NCBI GenBank assembly: GCA_031771865.1
Contig: JASISA010000007.1
Span: forward strand, 1,094,850-1,158,849
Source of the DNA: Nothophaeocryptopus gaeumannii
Taxonomy: Eukaryota > Ascomycota > Dothideomycetes > Mycosphaerellales > Mycosphaerellaceae
DNA length: 64,000 nucleotides
Direction: 5' to 3'
Positions within the stretch are counted from its first letter, which is position 1. Every line of letters starts with the position of its first letter. Below are positions 9,230 through 20,157 of the stretch, piece by piece. Position numbers and translations under genes: made by a program. The notes below the pieces were generated by a model. The model saw nothing but the letters and a program-made list of their open reading frames with translations. It was not told the origin of the DNA and did no database searches.

Positions 9230-11773
9230 TCATTTTTCAACTTCCTTCCTATTTAGGTAAAGCGGCCAACGGAGAGGGCTCCGGTGGACGGCATGGCCAA
9301 TGAGAGGCTCTCGTCCGGCCGGACGGATAGAGCCGCGCCAATAGGCCGGCAGGGCTGGCCACAGTGCCGTGGCCGGCCGACCTGTCCATTGACCAGCTTG
9401 AATGGCAGTAGCATCATCTAGCGAATACACCATGCCAGGCAGAATGCTGCTCTTCCAAGTTGGCATCTGCTTCTTGACGCTGACTACAATGGTGGTAATC
9501 ACGAATACCGTGCAAAGTCCCAGCACCATGAGGGGGTATGCCAACCATTCCCAGCGAGGCTGTACGATGACGACCACTGCCTGTATCGTGCCATTTGCAA
9601 CTTCGCCCGTCATGCCGCGCATTTGAGCAGTCAAGCTGGTTGCAATTTGGTCCATGAGGACCGAGATTCGATCGGAAAGCATACCATTATACAGAGCTTG
9701 TGCGACATCAGTCGTGTCGGTTCCAACCGCCGAGTTTGCATCGATATGGCTTTCCAACGTTGCCTGAATCCATTCTCGCATCAGTATCAGAGTAGGCTGA
9801 TCGACACGATAGGCTTGAGTGGTCTCGGGCGGCGATACTATGATATCTTGACTGTCGGTATTCACGTAGACTATGCTGGTAGGATGCGCTGGTGCCAATG
9901 GCATCGTGGATGAAGGAGGGTTAATCGCCGCTTTCGCTTCGTCTGTGGCAGTTGAAGAGTCGGGAAAACTTCTCAACAAGCGTTCGTCAAATTTTCCTGC
10001 TACGACGCTGGCATCGTATGTGTGAACGCATAAATGCAGTATACATTCAGAACTCGATAGTCTGTCCATATTGTTCAACATCGATCCCCCTCGGGAGGCC
10101 CACCAAATCGAGGAAACATCGGCGAGGACATAATCCTGGAGATCGTTGTACTTGATGGTGTCGAAGTTTGTAGCAGTGTACATCTGATCAAGGCTACTGT
10201 CGGCTTCCATGCTATTGGGCAAGGTCCAGACATAAGACATTCCATCATATCCTTCAGGGTTGACTTGCTGCGCCAGGGAAGACGACAGATCAGCGCATGC
10301 ACTGCAAACCCCGAGCGACGAGTACTCGCCCCAAGTGCAGTTACCAGTAGGACAGGACGGAACGATGGCGTCACTGCTTGTTGTGTTGAAGAGACCGCTG
10401 TAGAAGGCGCCCTTCGTACTAGACGCCAAAAGATCCCACTGTTCCTCACTGTCGGCGCCTTGAGCACTAATATCGCGGTTAAAGAAGCTGGTCGCAACAT
10501 TGACAGAAGCGGTTCCATTGGCAGTTCCATTGGAAGGGCAGAGTTCGACAGGATAACTCGGTACGTTCTGGAGGAGTGGGTCTATTCCGAGTATTGCGAT
10601 GACTAGAAGCGCACCTATTGAAGTGGCGAGACTGGTCCGTCAGTAGAAGCTCGTCTCGCTGCTTCCCATTTTTCATGACTTACGTCAAACGAGTGCTGAA
10701 AAGTATAGCAGCTGCACCCACTGCCAGGCTGGTCAATAAGTAAACCAAGTAAGCCGCGCACAGACGGCTTACTTACTTGCTAGGTAGCATATGACTTACT
10801 TGGCTTGACTTGTGAGTGAATAGAGGGTTACTTGGGTTACTTGACTTGGTTTGCTCGCTCGCGCTAGCCGCACTAGGCATATGAAAGCCGACCTGGTACG
10901 TGAATCATTATCCATATCGGGAGTCTTCGAGGAGTGTGCGTTGATTCCGAAGGGCATATAATAGTTGTTATCATGGTACGGATTCACAAAGTCGCGGATC
11001 GCGTCTCTAATCGCGTCGAAGTTGAGGCTCAGCGGATGCAATCGAGGCCAATCGGAGCGTCCGGAGAAGGCAGGCACATCCGCATTTGGGAATCTTAGGG
11101 TTGAACGATTGCCTACACCTTCATATGAACGACAATATCGCTAACTATACACAACACCACGCTCTATATGCATACAAAACAAGTACTTGAAGTACTTGCG
11201 ACCTTATGGCTTACTTACTTGATTACATAAGAAGCTATATGAAAGGCACGGCTTGGTTTACTTGCAAGTAAAGGAAGTCAAGTATACTTGAAATGGCTTA
11301 CTTATTGACCAGCCTGCCCACTGCCCCTCGACCGGCTTTATCGTAAGCCTGACAATCGATGAGCCTTCGCGGACGAGATTCATTCCAGAACCACAGCCAC
11401 TTCAGCTGGCCAAGAGCCGCAGCAAGAGGTCCAATCATGAACGCGTGCGCGACCTGGGCTAGCAGACTTAGGACAAAATTGAACGTAACCCCATGCTGGG
11501 AAATTGGTCAGCCTCTGAGTCCCAGTGAGAGCATGCTCGAATATCACTTGCCCATTCTGGTCTCTCTTGTCCTTCATACTTATGCAGGAGTGACACAACC
11601 ACCAGAATACTGAGAATGCTCACGACGAGACATCCGATCTCCGTCAGCCAAGGTAGAAGGGCATGGTGTAGTCTCTGTCGGAAAGGACGAGGGGCCTCTG
11701 ACAGATTACATTCGGTGGTATCCGAAGACACCAAAGGTTTCTGTAGATGACTTTTCATCTCCACTGAGGCCAT
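9230..11773 (-). pseudogene. DUF3176-family membrane protein gene, interrupted by a MITE
   Basis: This is a fungal DUF3176 protein of unknown function. Visible family marks are an N-terminal membrane segment (LTEIGCLVVSILSILVVVSLL), the GQLKWLWFW block, the CPTGNCTWGEYSSLGVC motif and a C-terminal membrane segment near residue 500. Exon 1 is 11552-11773. A GC-AG intron (11496-11551) joins PEW to HGVTFN. Exon 2 is split by the MITE at 10725-11316. A GT-AG intron at 10632-10683 has CTGAC as branch site. Exon 3 is 9230-10631. Removing the MITE and one target copy leaves exactly 1836 nt (611 codons plus stop). The MITE brings in a stop (LVNK then TAA), so a normal protein is not expected unless the MITE is spliced out. 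Confidence 0.82.
10725..11316. mobile_element. Non-autonomous hAT-type MITE, 592 bp
   Basis: Perfect 19-bp terminal inverted repeats (CAGGCTGGTCAATAAGTAA) are flanked by a perfect 8-bp target duplication, CCCACTGC, at 10717-10724 and 11317-11324. An 8-bp duplication and CAG ends are diagnostic of the hAT superfamily. Both subterminal regions are full of TTACTTG/CAAGTAA words, as expected of transposase-binding repeats. No transposase is encoded; an open frame of 93 codons runs inside it (10796-11077, minus). It sits in exon 2 of the DUF3176 gene. Confidence 0.95.
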
Positions 11774-12329
11774 CTTGAGGTGGAATTCGCGTATGTTGAA
11801 TGTAAGCGGAAGCTGATAGAGACATCACTGAGTAGACGAGCCGTTTTGTACGCATTGTAGGCCACCAAGACCTTCTCAGCCTGAACATAGCGAGGATCTT
11901 CTTCAGCCTTGTGGCTGCATATTGATAAGCTCGAATAGGCATGGATTATCCCCAGCAACCCGACTAGAACGTTCCCTGCATTCTGTGGGCTTTTGAGTAG
12001 ACACAAGGCTGGTGAACGAAATTCTCTGCTCTCGCACTCACCGACACCGCTAAAGCGTCCGCCCACCCTGAACCGAAGACGCTAATTCGTGGGCTTTTCC
12101 GTCATACCGATATCGATATGTATTGAGCCAATGCAGTAATCTACTTAACGGTGGTTTAGCAGTGAGTTCTGATGAGCGGAAAGCGAAGCTCGCGAAGCTC
12201 GAGGTCTAAAGCTTGTTTGTGGACCACGACAGCCTTGCGGACTATCGGACCGCCTCGAAGCGCCCTCAAAAAGGGCCTCGCCATAGCCCTGATGTCTCCT
12301 TTGCAGACTCCGGCCTTACGGTTGGACGA
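11774..12329. other. Intergenic, nothing recognised
   Basis: This is the upstream region of the DUF3176 gene and the downstream region of the flavin monooxygenase gene. Short ORFs on the minus strand overlap each other and show no family resemblance. Confidence 0.5.
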
Positions 12330-14232
12330 CTAGTAGGCTGTATCCCGCTCGTAGGCCTCAAATGGTCTTCCGAGCACATCTGCTTTAATCTGCATCGCTA
12401 CGAACCTCGAATAGTATCGAGCGTGCGCAAAGCCGTGGCCAGTGTACCAAATGCCGTGGTCTAGAAGCGTCAGCCCAACTTCACCCAATGGAGAACGATC
12501 AGGAATACTCACATCCAGTGTGCCTCCATGCTCCTAGCACCTCACCTTCAGCATCAGTGCCCCAGAACGGACGTAGTTTCCCTGCAACTTCGTCTCCAAA
12601 TATCTGCTGCGTTGTTGATTTGAAGTTGCTCGTATAGCCGGTAGCAAAAGCTATCACGTCCGCATCAATTCGATTGCCATCATCCAGCAACAATCCAGTA
12701 TCAGTGTAGGCCACTGGGAGAGCATCGCTACGGACTTTGACTATGCCGTTGGCTATCAACTCTCCAGCTCCTATATCGAAGAAGTGCTTGCCTTGCGAAT
12801 CGTAAATCTGACCCCAAAGGTCACCATACCGTCTGCTCTTAAATCCATTGGCTTCCATCTTATCGAATCTTGCAGGATCGAGGTCTGCCATGGCACGGAT
12901 CCCAACCATTGCCTCGAGACGCTGTATTGGCAACGGGAGGCTGAGCAGCATGCGATCGCTCAAATCTGTCGGGGTATCATCATTGTAGACTGGGTCCACC
13001 AGGGCGGAGAATGTTGAATCAGGAAGTACGAATGTTCGAGTTCTTTGGATCATAGTGATGCTTTCGAAGTTCTCGTGGGCCATATCGCTGATGAGGTCGT
13101 GCGCCGAGTTTGCTGAGCCGATTACTATCCCTTTCTTCCCTCGCCATGTGGCGGCATTCTTCCAAGCCCCGGCATGAATGATGTCGCCTCTGTATAAATG
13201 GCGATCTGCATATTCAGGAATTTTTGGCTTGACGCCCATGTCTCCAATTGCCAGGACGATGTGCTGGGCTTTGATCTTTAACTCTTGCCCATCACGCCGC
13301 ATTTGCGTATTCCAGACTCTGGTCTTTTCATCAAAACTGGCCTTCTCGAAGCGAGTGGAGGTCATGACATTGATCCCAAATCTCTCAACGTACTTCTTGA
13401 AACCATCGGAAATGTGCTGGGCGCTGAGTAAGTACGGATCGTCTGAGCTCCATACGGGAGGCTTCCCCGGTAGTTGATTATATTGCTTCGAAGTGTGAAG
13501 CTTGACGGAATCGTAGCGTGCCTTCGACCACACGTGCCCAACCTCATCATGCGAGTCGACGATTACGTACGTAAGGCCTAAAGCCTTGAGTCGTCCGCCC
13601 ATGCATAGCCCTGCAATTCCAGCACCGACGACAATGCAGTCAACAGAAGGAGCTTCGCTTTCAGCGGTGCCGTCATGATGTCCATTCATACCCGCATGAA
13701 GATCCAGCCCGCCAAATAGCAGTGATGGTCCTGGCTCAAGCCGATCGACATCAGGGAACCTTTCAGGCTGCTCGAGTACAGTGGTGAGCAGCCAGATTGT
13801 CCATCCCGAGTCTGAAGAGCCATTTCCCGGCGAAAGACCAATCGTGCCAGAGCATCTTCCAGCTTGAGAGCCGTGTACATGGAATGAGAATATAGCTTGG
13901 ACCCAGCTGGTGTCGGGAGCGAGTCGAAGCACGCGAGAAGTACCATCAACAAGACGAATGTCTGTCGACATGGTCCTTTTGACCAGTTCGCTCCAGTGCA
14001 GCAGTACTTCTTTAGGCCCAAAGAATGTCCGAAAAGCTCCAGTCATCGCAAGAGAGTCCCTCCAGATTGCATTCTGTGCTAGGTCGGCGAGGTCGAGCTG
14101 GCTAAGCCTGTGCAACGCATCCTTTGCGACGCTTGCATGGTTGGTAGATTCTGGAATGCTGCAGTGTGGGAGACTTGCTGGGTGGTCTGCCAGGAGAAAG
14201 CTTTTCCAGATCTCTGCTGTTGCCATTCTCAC
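12330..14232 (-). CDS. Flavin-containing monooxygenase (FAD/NADPH)
   Basis: This is a predicted class B flavoprotein monooxygenase (FMO/BVMO-like) that would oxygenate a small nucleophilic or ketone substrate using NADPH and O2. It has 616 residues from two exons (intron 12461-12512, GTGAGT...CTTCTAG). The FAD site GAGIAG is at 203-208. The FMO-type signature YRGDIIHAGAW is at 347-357. The NADPH site has GSANSA at 372-377 in place of GxGxxG/A. A late FATGY is near 530, and the last exon supplies the conserved HGIWYTGHGFAHARYYSRF region. Residues 1-190 form an extra N-terminal part resembling an NTF2-like domain, as in several fungal FMOs. The start could be the first or third codon (both Met). 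Neighbours are NTF2/SnoaL-like genes and a methyltransferase; the substrate is unknown. Confidence 0.9.
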
Positions 14233-15221
14233 AAACTGCTGACAACTGTATGTATTATGATTCGTGCCCTCCGATGATGGAACGCTCGTCGTACTGTTTG
14301 TTGTTGTTGTGTGTGTCTTCTAGAGCCGGAAGACCTGCTACGTCTAGCTGAAACGCAGACAGAAAGTCAATGCTAACCTAAAGAAGGCATAAAGGCGGCC
14401 CTGCGAGGCCCGAAGTACTTATTATGCTGGAGACTCCTTGGCCTTCCACGTACCAGGATCAATCCTACAGACGAAATAGGAGACTCAGGATTCTTCCTAC
14501 AACCAGAACCCGGGCTGCTGTGCTACCTTTGGAGGCTGATATGTTCCGTCGAGTAAAACGAGTAAGCGTAAATTTGGACGTCCATCAATGAAGCGCTGGT
14601 CGAGCTGAGCTGAGTCATTAGGTGGTCTCAGCCTTTAGCTTATGCCCAGCCTGTGCACCAGCGCTTCCGCCAGAGCCTCGCTCTGCTGTGCGCTCAATCA
14701 TTTTGTCCCAGAGATCCATGATAATTGCATGACCTTTCGGGATGGGGTGGCGGGCAGGATGCCGTGAAAGGCAGGTGCTACGACTTCCGTCTCAAGAAAT
14801 CAGCCGAGGTGCAGACGTGCCGCAATTTCACGTCTCGTTGCATAGAAAGTCTGTCATAAGGGCCTCCCAAAGGATGATTACTCATGATGGAGATGTTGAT
14901 TGTTTGCGATAGTTGATGAGTGAGGTCAAGTAAAGCCGTACGTTCCCTCGGTTGCGATTGTGCCAAAGTGGCCAAGAGGAAAGGGACGGCCCGTCAAGCA
15001 AGGGCCGGCAGATGAATGACTTCATCCGAGGAAGAGAAATATGGTAGCCTGAGCAATGACCCCTCGTCGGCCTGGCGGGAGCAGCACGCGAGCAAGAAAT
15101 GACAACAGATACTCTGCGTACTGTGCAGTACTGCTCAAGGGAACAAGAGCCGCCCTCACCTCAATGACAGGATCCGGTACCGCAGTGCAGATCCGCAAAA
15201 CCAAGCGTAATCTTCGCGACG
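14233..15221. other. Intergenic between divergent FMO and NTF2-like genes
   Basis: This should hold the promoters of both genes. I see no clear TATA element, repeat or RNA gene. Short ORFs here look like chance frames. Confidence 0.5.
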
Positions 15222-15789
15222 TTGTTGCTCGTCCAAAACACAGGGATAACCGGGACAATGTCCGCCTCAATGGATTCTGAAGACGAAAGACGGCTATGGC
15301 TCCTCTCCGCGCAGTCCCAATCAACCACAGCAACCAAGAAGGTCTCACGGTCAGAAGCCGAGCTGGCTACCGCAGAGAAGCTGGACGACCTCACGCGGCA
15401 ACTCGTCTCAGCAACAGTTCCACACACATGGAACATCGACCTTGTAGAGTCACTCACTGTACCTGACATGCGGTTCCAGTCAATCCGCAACTCTCCACTT
15501 TCGAGCAGGGCGGCCTACATTGCAGCAATGGAAAAACGTGCGGAGAAGTTCCCAGAGTGCGACGTTCAGGTCACGACTGTGGATATAGACGACATTGATC
15601 TCAAATCCGGCCGTGCACGAGTGATGATTTCCACGAAGACACTAGGCGCACCCCCTGGCACGGAAAGGTATGGGTGCATAGTCGTTGATTGGAAGAGGTG
15701 TAATAGCAAGCACTGGCGGTGTTATAACTCAGAAAGTGTAAGTAGACTTGGACAGCGTATGTCAAGTATGTCTCGATTCATCGTAGTAA
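15222..15789 (+). CDS. NTF2/SnoaL-like small protein
   Basis: The predicted protein is about 172 residues. Residues 65-170 (from VPHTWNIDLVESLTVPDMRF to HWRCYNSES) have the helix-then-beta pattern of NTF2/SnoaL-like cone-shaped folds, including the paired Trp near the end. Such proteins are binding proteins, cyclases or isomerases; the role here is unknown. The open frame continues to 15986 but would then overlap the convergent gene at 15835-16191. A 49-bp GT-AG intron (15738-15786; GTAAGT donor) puts a TAA in frame at once, avoiding overlap, and I prefer that model. Later Met codons at 15258 and 15270 are alternative starts. Confidence 0.55.
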
Positions 15790-15834
15790 CTGACAATGTT
15801 GAAGATGATAGCGCCACAAGTCATTTCTTAGTCT

Positions 15835-16191
15835 CTACCAGAAGTCTGCCACACAAACCAACTTTCCTTTCTCATCGTACTGGCCATAACTCCAGCCGCT
15901 CAGCGCAACCTCATTCGTGGTCTTGTTGTTCATGTCCCATTGGAGAGCGCTGCGGTTGTTGTTCTCGAGGAACTGGATGTGCTTGACTTGCAGCGCGTTG
16001 CCCTGTTCTTGGAGGATTTTCTCGACATATTTGACGAGAGCCGGCAGGTCCTTCGATATCTCGATGGTCGGGTTGGTGTAGACGAAATCGGGGGTAGCAC
16101 ATTGCTGGAGGAGTTCGAGCCGTTTCTCTGCAGAATGGCCACTATCCCATGCTCGGTCCCAGGTGTCCCATACGGATTTGTTGGAGGCCAT
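15835..16191 (-). CDS. SnoaL-like (NTF2-fold) protein
   Basis: This 118-residue single-exon protein starts MASNKSVWDTWDRAWDSG. The helical start, the DFVYTNPTIEI strand with the loop typical of SnoaL-like proteins, and the ending LSGWSYGQYDEKGKLV all fit the SnoaL/NTF2-like fold. These proteins are cyclases, isomerases or hydrolases acting on small molecules, often near oxygenases. It is convergent with the NTF2-like gene just upstream in coordinates. No signal peptide. The catalytic role cannot be read from sequence. Confidence 0.75.
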   Translation of the reverse strand: MASNKSVWDTWDRAWDSGHSAEKRLELLQQCATPDFVYTNPTIEISKDLPALVKYVEKILQEQGNALQVKHIQFLENNNRSALQWDMNNKTTNEVALSGWSYGQYDEKGKLVCVADFW

Positions 16192-17538
16192 GATGAGGTT
16201 TTATGAGGGGTTACGCTGATGTTGGCCAAGGTCAGCACGCTTATAGAACGGTCGTGCAATCTGTCTCCCAGTGACTGATGCCTCTGGTCGTTTTATATCC
16301 CGATGATCCCATCAGTGCTGGGTGTCGCGTACAGACACCTTGAGGATCTACTGCTGTGGGGCGGCTGAAAGCCATGCGATGTACAAAAGTTTTGCGCGCC
16401 TGCAAGATCTGACAGGCGAGTTCGCCTACATTCTCTGAACCAAGCGCCGCCGTGAGCAGCGTTTGCTCTCATTGGCAAGTATTGGAAACTCTGACCAATG
16501 AACTCGCATCAGTCTTGTAAGGATTGCATATATCCGGCTAACTCAAGCCACCCGGATTCACGTGGAAGAGCATCACTACCACACAACCCTCATTCAGGTG
16601 ACTCTTGCGAAGGATCTTTCGATGACCACTCTTGCTGGCTCACTGTTGACTGCCCTCCGCTCCATGCCCTGCCATCCATCAGCAAGGCTAGAATCTCATT
16701 TCCGATTCGAGACATCTCAAACGCAACCCGCAACAGGGTGCTTGTTCCCGTCGAAACCGTGTGCTCACCGCACCGCATTCTCATTGCTTGATTTTTCTCG
16801 GAGACTAATGGATGTCTGCCTATACGAGGTCAAGTACGTGGTGTGTTACGAGCGCCGGGAAAAGTACGAGAAGTACGAACTGAGGTCGAGGTTGTGGCTT
16901 TCGATCTGACAAGGTTCCAAAGATTTCCTGCCGTGTGGGCATTGTCCGACACGACAAGGTAGCATAGGAATGCTAGGATCATGAAGTATTCCGCGTATAG
17001 CAGTGCAGCTCCAAATTGCCAGTAGGGCGTGGCGCCTCTATTCGAAACACAATCTGCGATGTGCGATGTGCAGTCCTCTATCCGCATGGTATGGATTCGG
17101 CTTCAGATTCACTTGCTGATTCGCGGAGTCGTTAGGAGTATTCGAACTCTTTGGATTGCGATTGACAGGCCTCCAATTGAACTTGCGTGGCATTCTCGGG
17201 GACATGTGGCCCGTCCGGAGGGGCTCTCGGTAAGCCGCAGAGCCGGCCCGCGTTCCCTGGTACCCTACGAAGCGATCCATGCCATGTCGACATGTCGACA
17301 TTCGATATGTGCGGTGACCAAAAGAATGATTGACAAAACGAAGGGCTGCAGTCTATAAGCGAACCTCGAGCGGCGTGCAAGCGACGTTAAGCCAATGTAG
17401 CATAAGCGAGCACAATGGAGGTGAGTCAATGCGTACTCTCACCACCTTGACTCATCTTGAGTATCGTAAAAGGTCCATGGAACATGGCTCAAGGATAGAG
17501 CACGAGCCAAAGCAACACCATCGAAGACACAAGCAGAC
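16192..17538. other. Intergenic, nothing recognised
   Basis: About 1.3 kb without a supported gene. A short minus-strand frame near 16830-17087 contains a hydrophobic stretch (YAEYFMILAFLCYLVV) that might be a gene remnant, but no family is recognisable. CGCGGC-type palindromes and tRNA-like folds were not seen. Confidence 0.45.
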
Positions 17539-18189
17539 ATGGACAAACAGACCGTTCGAGATGGATACGACCAGATGGCGGATGAATACCTGGCATGGAG
17601 CCTCACCAGCGCACCAACTCGAGTGCAATACACTGATGCTCTGCTGGAAAAGTTGCGTCCGGAATCATCGGTACTAGAGATTGGCTGCGGTGCTGGACAA
17701 CCGATTCTCGAGAAGCTGGAGAAGCATCCCAATGTCACCAAGCTTTATGCCAATGATATATCGGCCAAGCAGCTACAGCTCGCCAAAGCCAGATGTCCCT
17801 CTGCCGAAGTCTTGCATGAGGATATGGCGGCTCTGAACTTCCCGCAGGCCAGTCTCGACGCTGTGCTGGGCTATTTCTCCATCATCCATTTGCCGAGAGA
17901 GGAGCACGAGAAGACGATCGCCAAAATCTACGACTGGCTCAAGCCAGGCGGGTTTCTAGTCTTCAATTTGGCGGCCATCGATGCGGAGGAGATCAGAGCA
18001 AACTTCCATGGAGCGGAGATGTTTTGGAGCAGTTATGATGTCGAAACCAATAAGAAACTGGTCATAGACGCTGGCTTCGAGTTGGAGAAGGCGGAAGTCC
18101 TTCTTGCAGGCGAGAATCTTGATCCTTCAGATCCAGACTATGGGAGGGAGTTCCTGTGGATGTTCGCAAAGAAGCCGATCAAAGGCTGA
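17539..18189 (+). CDS. Class I SAM-dependent methyltransferase
   Basis: This 216-residue single-exon protein has SAM-binding motif I VLEIGCGAGQP at 45-55, the acidic post-I segment KLYANDIS (about 69-76) and motif II-like LDAVLGYFSIIHLP (about 108-122). The motif III-like LKPGGFLVFNL is at about 135-145. It resembles the Methyltransf_25/11 type that methylates small molecules; no substrate can be named. No targeting signal is seen. It lies beside FMO and SnoaL-like genes, and is convergent with the STEEP1-like gene, whose stop is 74 bp away. Confidence 0.92.
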   Translation: MDKQTVRDGYDQMADEYLAWSLTSAPTRVQYTDALLEKLRPESSVLEIGCGAGQPILEKLEKHPNVTKLYANDISAKQLQLAKARCPSAEVLHEDMAALNFPQASLDAVLGYFSIIHLPREEHEKTIAKIYDWLKPGGFLVFNLAAIDAEEIRANFHGAEMFWSSYDVETNKKLVIDAGFELEKAEVLLAGENLDPSDPDYGREFLWMFAKKPIKG

Positions 18190-18262
18190 TGCTCGGTCTG
18201 CGACTTGGCGTTGTAGCTCTCCGGCAAGTGCGAGGATATTGCAGCCAGCAGATACCAGAAAT

Positions 18263-18685
18263 TCAAGCTTCAACAGCCCTCCACCCTCCCAGCTGAACCT
18301 CGCCTTCACTTCTTGTCTTGCCCAATTTGACTTCTTCGCTGCTGATCAGTCCTCCCGGCAAAAAGTACACCACATCCTCCTTCCCTCCAGTCACATCCTC
18401 CTCAGTCTCAAGTCTGTACCCAACCCCCAACCCACACCTCCCACACCTCCGAATAACCCTCTTCTCAAACCCATCCTCCAATTTCAAAACCGTCACCTCT
18501 CTATCACTCTTCACCGCGGCCGTAAGTACAGCCGTGCCAGGGGAAATGCTCTCTTGTGAAGGAGCAAGTTTTACGATGTGTGAAGAGTCGCCATAGCGCG
18601 TTGGGAGGCTTTCCAAGGGAGTCGTGGTGGCGAGGAGTAGTTCGGTGCAGAGACAGTGGTATGTCCAGATTTTGTCTGAGGCCAT
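18263..18685 (-). CDS. STEEP1/CXorf56-family (UPF0428) protein
   Basis: The predicted protein has 140 residues. The family marks are the N-terminal IWTYHCLCTELLLATTTPLESLP, the LEDGFEKRVIRRCGRCGLGVGY block and VVYFLPGGLIS. The CLC and CGRC cysteines could bind a metal. In animals this family (STEEP1) helps STING leave the ER; fungi lack that pathway, so the fungal role is unknown. The ATG at 18685 (MASDKIW) is chosen because conservation starts there; the open frame runs 23 codons further upstream. Confidence 0.85.
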   Translation of the reverse strand: MASDKIWTYHCLCTELLLATTTPLESLPTRYGDSSHIVKLAPSQESISPGTAVLTAAVKSDREVTVLKLEDGFEKRVIRRCGRCGLGVGYRLETEEDVTGGKEDVVYFLPGGLISSEEVKLGKTRSEGEVQLGGWRAVEA

Positions 18686-19085
18686 CCTGTTCCGGATCAT
18701 TCGTTGGTGGTTCAGACAGACGTGGTTGCTTGTCCAAGGGGAGAGAAAGCGCATATGTTGTTGTAGTTTTGAGGAGACGCGCCTGCCAAGCCACAGTTGT
18801 TTTGTGCAACATGCCTCAGGCCAAAGAACTTCACATGCGAAGATAACCTGAAGGACGGGAGTTCATTCAAATGGGTTCACATTATTCATATTCTATGTTC
18901 GCCACAATGCAAGATATACATCGGTTTCTAGCCTATCCCCTAGATGCCATCTTCTCTTTGAGCCTCTCGTTCTTTGACTAGCTGTACAGTTCTGAACGCC
19001 AGCCCCCAACGAAACGCCTATGATATGCAAAGGCTAAGCTCAATCATCGTAAATACGCTCTTCACCCTTGTTTGATAGAGCGGGC

Positions 19086-20157
19086 TTAGTCCTTCCATCG
19101 CCTCAAGAACTTTTCCATATCACTGTTGCCAGTTGGCAATGATTGCGCCTCAGCCTAGAACATATCATTAGCGCTGTGTCCCCAACGCCGTTAGACTGGC
19201 GGTTACCTACCGAATTCTCTCTGCTAGAATGAGAAAACGTCTGACTGGCAGTCATCGTAGTGGCGATCGTCGCCTTGGGCAGAAACGTAGTCGCAATCGA
19301 GTATGCGCTCGTGGCGTAGAGTGGACTGAAGTTCTTGAGCGTGATAGCTGTCGGTGGCACGGACTGCATCGGCGCGTACTTGGTAAGGCCGGTTTGCATA
19401 GCATATGGAATGGTGTATTCTCCTCCAGCAGCTCCATTCGCAGCAGCTCCAGCCTGAGCATTGTTGGATACTGCGTTCGTCTCCTCGGGCACATCTGTTG
19501 GCCCGGATATGCCCTCTGCACCTGTTTGGTATTGCGTCGCAAGGGTTCCCGTCATGCCTGTGATACTGAATCGGTCGGAGTACTGGATCAAGGTACCGCC
19601 TTCTGATGCGACAGATGTGATCTTGAGGTAGCTGTAGAAGCAGGCAAGTAAGCATTTGTCCAGCCGCATTTCGCTCTTTGTCCAGAGCGCAATTGTAACC
19701 ACTTACTATCCGTTCTTAACGGAGGCCGAAAGACCAGCCGCGACCGTCCCCGACGCCTTATTTCCTGTCGAGAACGTCCCTTGGGAAGCAATCGTTGTCA
19801 ATGGCAGCTGAATCAATCACGTCAGTCCGTACTCTTCTCATTCAGTGCGATCTATGCTTTCGCATCTGTTCTTTCAAGCCAATGCTTCCCTCACAACGCT
19901 CGACGCCCACTCTTGCAGCATAGACTTTGGATTATAGCACGACGTACCGCATCTGTTCCTTCTACATTTCCTCCCACAATCAACTGAATGGTATATGTCG
20001 TAAGATCGTCCAGCGAAGGCGAACTCCCATCATCCTCCCAGGCCACGCTGATCGTGCCTGCCGGGACTGATGCGCCCGACCCAGGAGATGTGAACTTGAC
20101 AGCAGCGAAGGCGGTCGGCGCGAGTGCCGCTGTGAGGGCGAGGAGTTGGCACCTCAT
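19086..20157 (-). CDS. KRE9/KNH1-like cell wall beta-1,6-glucan protein
   Basis: This is a secreted protein of the KRE9/KNH1 family, needed in yeasts for beta-1,6-glucan in the wall. A signal peptide (MRCQLLALTAALAPTAFA) is followed by an N-terminal Ig-like wall domain (VKFTSPGSGASVPAGTISVAW) and a C-terminal KRE9 domain (YTIPYAMQTGLTKYAPMQ, then a Thr-rich TSAYSIATTF segment). It ends in a basic tail (EKFLRRWKD). Three introns are placed at 19808-19947, 19632-19706 and 19155-19210. The four exons sum to 801 nt, giving 266 residues. Family length and order agree. I see no C-terminal GPI signal. Confidence 0.87.

Noticed and set aside
10796..11077. 93-codon ORF as an independent host gene
   Set aside because: It lies wholly inside the hAT MITE; treated only as possible captured sequence.
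15222..15986. Full 254-codon version of the NTF2-like ORF
   Set aside because: The last 65 codons overlap a convergent conserved gene and look unlike the fold; a short intron with immediate stop is more likely.
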